Of a DNA stretch of 64,000 bases, positions 60,203 through 64,000 are shown in pieces. Origin of the DNA: Herbidospora solisilvae (GTDB lineage: Bacteria > Actinomycetota > Actinomycetes > Streptosporangiales > Streptosporangiaceae). Each line of letters starts with the position of its first letter. The first letter of the stretch is position 1. Both the position numbers and the translations under genes were made by a program. The notes under the pieces were generated by a model. The model did no database searches, was not told the origin of the DNA, and was given only the letters and a program-made list of their open reading frames with translations. The stretch covers positions 124,001 through 188,000 of the forward strand of contig NZ_WXEW01000013.1 of NCBI RefSeq assembly GCF_009901565.1, in the 5' to 3' direction.

Positions 60203-61147
60203 ATGCGGGTGAGTCGATGGAGCGATCTCCGCCTGCGCCGTCCCTGGATCGACCACCACGTCCGCGCGGTCCTGCGGTTCGACCAGGCCGACGGCGGCCG
60301 CCTCTCGGCGGGCATGACCTACTACGCCTTCTTCGCGATCTTCGCGCTCGGCCTGCTCGCCTTCGTGATCATGGGCCACGTCTGGGACACCCCCGGCGCG
60401 CTGGCCCAGGTCGCCGACTACCTGGCCGACACCTTCCCCCGCCTCGACGTCGCGGCCCTGCGCGACGCCCGCGACACGGCCGGCTGGATCGCCCTGTTCG
60501 GCCTCCCGCTGACCGGCCTGTTCTGGGTCGACTCGATGCGGTCGTCCAGCCGCGCGGTGTGGGGCCTCAACGAATACCCGGGCCGCTTCCTCACCCGCTG
60601 GCTCATCGACCTGGGCGTGCTGGCGGCGCTGGGCCTGCTGCTCGCGGCGTCGCTGGCACTGTCGTTCGGCGCGCAGTCGGCGCTGCTGTGGGTGACCGGC
60701 CACACTGTCGGCCCCGACGCCCCGGCCGCCCGGTTCGCCCTCCAGGCCGCCGCGTTCGGACTGGGCTTCGCGGTCAACCTGCTGCTGTCGGCCGCGCTGC
60801 TGACACTGGCGCCGAGACTGCGCCTGTCGCCGCGCCGCGTGATCGGCCCCGCCCTGATCATCACGGTGGGGCTGGAGGTGCTCAAGACCGCCGGGCAGCT
60901 CTACTTCAACCTGAGCTCGTCGAACCCGGCCTACACGGTGGTGGCCGGCGCGGTGGGCATGCTGCTGTTCCTGAAGCTCATGAACGTCCTGATCCTGTAC
61001 GCCGCCGCCCACGCCGCGACCAGCCGCCACGGCACCGTGGTCGACCTCGCGACGGGCCGGCGCGTCAGGCCAGCCGCATCCAGCCCTGACCACGCTGCAC
61101 CATCCCAGCCCGATTCGTGCGAATCCCTCTCGACGCCAGCTCAGTGA
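60203..61147 (+). CDS. YihY/BrkB-family inner membrane protein
   Basis: This 314-aa membrane protein has about six helices. The family hallmark ADGGRLSAGMTYYAFFAIFAL lies in the first helix region, and AVWGLNEYPGR and VAGAVGMLLFLKLMNVLILYAAA in later ones. Members are of unsettled function. The C-terminal 30 residues are hydrophilic and their coding sequence overlaps the convergent gene by 83 nt. AAGGGG lies just before the ATG; the GTG at 60209 would give better spacing. Confidence 0.88.
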   Translation: MRVSRWSDLRLRRPWIDHHVRAVLRFDQADGGRLSAGMTYYAFFAIFALGLLAFVIMGHVWDTPGALAQVADYLADTFPRLDVAALRDARDTAGWIALFGLPLTGLFWVDSMRSSSRAVWGLNEYPGRFLTRWLIDLGVLAALGLLLAASLALSFGAQSALLWVTGHTVGPDAPAARFALQAAAFGLGFAVNLLLSAALLTLAPRLRLSPRRVIGPALIITVGLEVLKTAGQLYFNLSSSNPAYTVVAGAVGMLLFLKLMNVLILYAAAHAATSRHGTVVDLATGRRVRPAASSPDHAAPSQPDSCESLSTPAQ

Positions 61148-61421
61148 TCAACCGCCCCGGATCCCGGGGCGTGATCGACGGCACGATCCGCGCCCCCACG
61201 TCGATCCACAGGGCCATCCGGCGGCGGGGGCGGTCACGGTCGAGGTTGTACCAGTGCACGAAGTCGCCGGTGCCCCACAACCGCCGGCTCCCGTGGGGCA
61301 GCGGAACCGCGTTGACCGCCCGGATGGCCCGCAGGGAGATGCTCTTGTCGCCGCCCCAGAGGTAGTACGTCCTGATGATCAGCTCGGTGTCCGTGCAGAT
61401 CACCAGTCCGTCGTCATACAT
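61065..61421 (-). CDS. Hypothetical protein with PH-like fold
   Basis: This 118-aa protein begins MYDDGLVICTDTELIIRTYYLWGGDKSISLRAIRAV, a strand-rich pattern of small bacterial PH-like proteins, and ends with a basic tail. No motif gives a function. I chose the ATG at 61421, where conserved-looking sequence begins, over the longer frame to 61496. It has no clear Shine-Dalgarno. Its 3' end overlaps the YihY gene. Confidence 0.55.
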   Translation of the reverse strand: MYDDGLVICTDTELIIRTYYLWGGDKSISLRAIRAVNAVPLPHGSRRLWGTGDFVHWYNLDRDRPRRRMALWIDVGARIVPSITPRDPGRLITELASRGIRTNRAGMVQRGQGWMRLA

Positions 61422-61837
61422 AATCCGAACATATACCCAGGTCAACGGGGGGACGACCCCCCGAGCCCCCGCTGTCAGGGGGCTCCGCCCCCTCACGCTC
61501 CCCCGGCCCGCTCCGCGGTCCCGGCGTCGCTGCGCTCCGGGGTCGCTGCCGCTCCCGCGCGAAGGGCTCCGCCCCTCGCCCTCCCCGGACAGGCCTCGCT
61601 CCGCTCGGAAGGCCGCTCGCTTCGTTCGAAACGCCTTTCTTCCGTTACGGCTCCGCCTGGCCGGCCACCCGACCCCCTTGCGGCCACTCGATCACCCGGT
61701 GCCGCGCTGGATCGGCGTCACGCGACCGGCCGTCGAGCTCCTCGCCGACTTCGGTGACGGTCGACTGGGACTGGCCGGTGCCGGTGCGCACGACGGACCG
61801 CGTTCACGAAGGGCGCTGTGCGGTTGGTGGAAAGAAA
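61422..61837. other. Intergenic region with GC hairpins, no gene
   Basis: About 416 nt without a convincing coding region. It holds several perfect short hairpins, for example GGGGGG-acga-CCCCCC (61447-61462) and GGGGGC-tcc-GCCCCC (61478-61492), then alternating CGCTCCGCTCGG / CGCTTCGTTCG elements (about 61605-61635). This is the pattern of dispersed actinomycete intergenic repeats, and may also stop transcription. Confidence 0.5.
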
Positions 61838-61862
61838 GGGGCGCCCGGATCGCGGGCGCCCC
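61838..61862 (-). terminator. Rho-independent-type terminator of the GH16 gene
   Basis: GGGGCGCCC (61838-61846) and GGGCGCCCC (61854-61862) form a perfect 9-bp stem with a 7-nt loop. In the minus direction TTTCTTT follows directly. It lies 20 nt after the GH16 stop. Confidence 0.8.
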
Positions 61863-61882
61863 TTCCTGTTTCTGGATGGACG

Positions 61883-63103
61883 TTACGAGCGCGACCACTT
61901 CTGGTTGGAGGCGCCCGTGCAGTCCCACAGCTGGAGCTGTGCTCCGTTGGCGGTGTTGCGGCCGACGATGTCGACGCATCTGTTGGCGGCGACGTTCACC
62001 AGGTCACCCGCGCCCGACAGGGTGAACCGCTGGGCGGCGGTGCCGTTGCAGGTGTAGAGCTGGATCGGGGTGCCGTTCGCGGTGCCGGCCGCGGCGGCGT
62101 CCATGCACTTGCCCATCGCGCGGACCGTGCCGTCGGCGTTGATCGACCACTGCTGGGCGGCGGTGCCGTTGCAGTCGTACATCTGGAGCCTGGCCGCGTC
62201 GACCGGGTTGGCGGCGGGGATGTCGATGCACTTGCCGTTCAGGGCGGACCGCAGGTTGCCGCCGGTGCCGCCCCCGCCGTCGGGCTGCCAGGCCGAGACG
62301 CGGACGTAGTCGATCAGCATCGTCTGCGGGAACTGGGTGGTGCCGTCGGGGTAGCCGGGCCAGTAACCGCCGACCGCCACGTTAAGGATCATGAAGAACG
62401 GGTGGTCGAACACCCAGGCGTTGCCGCGCAGGCTGGAGGGCGTGACGCGGAAGTACTCCGAGCCGTCGACGTACCAGATGATCAGGTTGGGCGACCAGTC
62501 GACGCGGTAGGTGTGGAAGGCGTCGGCGAGCGGGGCCCCGATCGAGCGGTTCCCGCCGACCGCCGTGCCGCCGAAGTAGCCCGGCCCGTGGACGGTGCCG
62601 TAGACCGTGTTGGGCTGGTTGCCGACGTTCTCCATGATGTCGATCTCGCCGCCGTTGGGCCACGTGCCGCCGCCCAGCATCCAGAACGCCGGCCAGATGC
62701 CCTGCCCCCGGGGGATCTTGATCCGCGCCTCGAACCGGCCGTACGCCTGCGTGAACCGGTCGGCCGTGAGGATGCGGCCGGAGGTGTACTGGCAGGTCCC
62801 GTAGTGACACTGGAGGTTCGACGGGTTCTCCCGCCGCGCTGTGATCGCGAGGTTGCCCGCGCCGTCGTGGTAAACGTTGCGAGTCGAGTTCGTGTAGTAC
62901 TGCTGCTCGTTGTTGCCCCAGCCGCCGCCGCCGATGTCGAACTTCCACTTGGACCCGTCGATCGACGTGCCCGCCGGGGCGTTGAACTCATCAGACCAGG
63001 TCACAGGCCCGATGGCGGCCTGGGCCTGCGGCATGGCCACCAGCCCGCTGACGAGCGTGGCGACTGCGGTTAACAGGGCGAGGAGCAGCCTCGGTCGGCG
63101 CAT
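61883..63103 (-). CDS. Secreted GH16 endo-beta-1,3-glucanase with ricin-type lectin domain
   Basis: This 406-aa enzyme has a signal peptide (cut near AQAA, 30), a GH16 domain (about 31-272) with catalytic GEIDIME (Glu153 nucleophile, Glu158 acid/base), a short Gly-rich linker, and a CBM13/ricin B domain (about 285-406) with three repeats (LNGKCIDIP, MGKCMDAAA, ANRCVDIVG, each ending QQW or QKW). It likely degrades laminarin or fungal beta-1,3-glucan outside the cell. GGAGGA precedes the ATG; a promoter-like pair is upstream and a strong terminator downstream, so it is monocistronic. With GH48 it marks a polysaccharide-degrading lifestyle. Confidence 0.95.
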   Translation of the reverse strand: MRRPRLLLALLTAVATLVSGLVAMPQAQAAIGPVTWSDEFNAPAGTSIDGSKWKFDIGGGGWGNNEQQYYTNSTRNVYHDGAGNLAITARRENPSNLQCHYGTCQYTSGRILTADRFTQAYGRFEARIKIPRGQGIWPAFWMLGGGTWPNGGEIDIMENVGNQPNTVYGTVHGPGYFGGTAVGGNRSIGAPLADAFHTYRVDWSPNLIIWYVDGSEYFRVTPSSLRGNAWVFDHPFFMILNVAVGGYWPGYPDGTTQFPQTMLIDYVRVSAWQPDGGGGTGGNLRSALNGKCIDIPAANPVDAARLQMYDCNGTAAQQWSINADGTVRAMGKCMDAAAAGTANGTPIQLYTCNGTAAQRFTLSGAGDLVNVAANRCVDIVGRNTANGAQLQLWDCTGASNQKWSRS

Positions 63104-63143
63104 GGGAGTCCTCCGGGTGCGCTTTACGGCTTAAATTAAGAGG

Positions 63144-63173
63144 ATGTAACACCCGTGTCATCCACACTGTCAA
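63144..63173 (-). promoter_or_regulatory. Candidate promoter of the GH16 gene
   Basis: On the minus strand TTGACA (63168-63173) and TTACAT (63144-63149) are 18 nt apart, about 40 nt before the GH16 start. The spacer holds an imperfect palindrome (GATGACAC / GTTACATC) that could be an operator. Confidence 0.4.
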
Positions 63174-63186
63174 TAGGAAAGTTTAC

Positions 63187-63765
63187 TTAATGAGCCGTCA
63201 GGTACCTCGACTCTTCCAGCAGCCGCGGGGTCATCGTGATCCCCGTGAGGCGCTCGGCCAGCGAGAACGCCGGTCCCCGATGAGGCTGCTCGGGGAGCGG
63301 GTGGACCGGGGAGTGCATCTGCTCCAGAAGGTCCGCGATCTCGTCCGGCGGCTCCCCGCAGTAGCTCTCGTGCGGCCGGAACAGGAACCGGATCCTCCCG
63401 TCCACGATCCCGTGGGAGTAGCCCTCCTCGGGCAGGAACTGGAACCGGATCCTCCCGTCGTCGACCCAGTGGAAGTGGTCCATGTCGTCGACGTCGAGGT
63501 AGGAGTGCGAGACGAGGCGGGTGCCCGCCGACAACGGCAGGACGACCTCCTCGGTGCTGCCGAGGCCGCCGTACGACTCGACGAGGAGCGCCCACTCTCC
63601 GAGGGCGACGGCGCCGCGGGCCTGCCCCCGGATCAGCTCGTCGAGTGTCAGCTCGGCGCGGCCGGGCCCGGCGCCCAGCCGGGTCAGCAGCCGGTCGGGC
63701 GTCAGGCCGCGGACGTAGGTGAGGCAGTAGGCCTTGGCGAGCGCCGGGGGGAGCCGGGAGTGCAC
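63187..63765 (-). CDS. DUF6461-like hypothetical protein
   Basis: This is a 192-aa cytosolic protein. It begins YCLTYVRGLTPDRLLTRLG, then GEWALLVESYGGLGS and a strand-rich middle with two near-repeats (DDGRIRFQFLP, VDGRIRFLFRP). This is the pattern of DUF6461, an actinomycete family of unknown function. The GTG start lies 3 nt after the stop of the cupin gene, so the two are probably one operon. Confidence 0.65.
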   Translation of the reverse strand: MHSRLPPALAKAYCLTYVRGLTPDRLLTRLGAGPGRAELTLDELIRGQARGAVALGEWALLVESYGGLGSTEEVVLPLSAGTRLVSHSYLDVDDMDHFHWVDDGRIRFQFLPEEGYSHGIVDGRIRFLFRPHESYCGEPPDEIADLLEQMHSPVHPLPEQPHRGPAFSLAERLTGITMTPRLLEESRYLTAH

Positions 63766-63768
63766 AGG

Positions 63769-64000
63769 TCAGCCGCGGGAGCCGTAGGCCGGGCCGAACA
63801 CCACCAGGAGGGTCAGGTCTTCGGTCACGTCGACGAAGCGGTGGTCTTCGCCGGCCGGGACGAAGATGACCGCGCCCGGCCCGACCTCCGCCTCGCCCGT
63901 TGGGGTCACGATGCGGGCGCGGCCCGTCGTCACGACGTAGATCTCGTCTTCGGTGTGGGGGCTCTGGTCGTCGACGCCGCCCGCCGGGATGCAGTAGGTG
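63769..64000 (-). CDS. Cupin-domain protein, 5' end beyond the window
   Basis: Only the last 76 or so residues are present. They hold the second half of a cupin: HTEDEIYVVTTG with the metal-binding His/Glu set, GPGAVIFVPAGEDHRFVD, then LLVVFGPAYGSRG. It resembles small single-domain cupins of the mannose-6-phosphate isomerase type; substrate unknown. It is upstream of and close to the DUF6461 gene. Confidence 0.8.
   Translation of the reverse strand, partial: TYCIPAGGVDDQSPHTEDEIYVVTTGRARIVTPTGEAEVGPGAVIFVPAGEDHRFVDVTEDLTLLVVFGPAYGSRG

Noticed and set aside
61422..61837. A small gene in the GC-hairpin region
   Set aside because: Open frames here are low-complexity Arg/Pro/Ser strings without ribosome sites and arise from the hairpin repeats.

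Overview
The window is chromosomal DNA from a very GC-rich actinomycete. The base composition, frequent GTG starts, start-stop overlaps between genes, AfsR/SARP regulator, NRPS genes, secreted cellulase and laminarinase, and LamG/RHS proteins all fit the Streptosporangiales (Streptosporangium, Nonomuraea, Microbispora type). That placement is inference; there is no rRNA or other phylogenetic marker here. I see no tRNA, rRNA, insertion sequence, prophage or CRISPR array.

Layout. 0.2-3.5 kb: a UbiA/DprE1/DprE2 operon for polyprenyl-phospho-arabinose, then a NUDIX gene. 3.5-7.3 kb (minus): a small BELL-type effector gene, an NB-ARC-TPR receptor (NLR) and a membrane protein; effector and receptor share a short amyloid-like motif. 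7.4-13.2 kb: PP2C-like protein, sulfotransferase, two beta-propeller proteins, 6-phosphogluconate dehydrogenase. 13.5-28.6 kb: an NRPS locus with a stand-alone condensation protein, two coupled synthetases (A-PCP-C-PCP-C-A-PCP, then C-A-PCP-TE fused to an MFS exporter), a secreted HNH nuclease and a second condensation-fold protein. 28.7-31.7 kb: a GH48 cellulase. 32-34.8 kb: an NrtR/vWA/PurA-like unit. 34.9-41.7 kb: two TetR-controlled redox units (an SDR; a molybdenum hydroxylase) with clear operators, plus endonuclease V.

41.6-46.2 kb (minus): four unknown genes joined by 4-nt start-stop overlaps, encoding a winged-helix protein, a Cas4/Dna2-like nuclease, an unknown protein and an SF1 helicase. 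This looks like a split Dna2-type module and a candidate defence or repair system. A 10-bp-phased repeat lies in its promoter region. 47.1-59.9 kb: three tiny tandem secreted peptides sharing NMHWGN (flanked by cysteines in two), an AfsR/SARP regulator, and a secreted LamG-RHS pair. Similar 11-bp-spaced repeats precede the peptides and the LamG gene, suggesting one SARP-controlled regulon. 59.9-64 kb: DUF2087, YihY/BrkB, a PH-like small protein, a GC hairpin region, a GH16 laminarinase with a ricin-type lectin domain, DUF6461 and a partial cupin.

The most novel elements are the NMHWGN peptides with their SARP and repeats, the BELL-NLR pair, and the four-gene nuclease/helicase cassette. Assignments come from reading motifs by eye; no database search was run.
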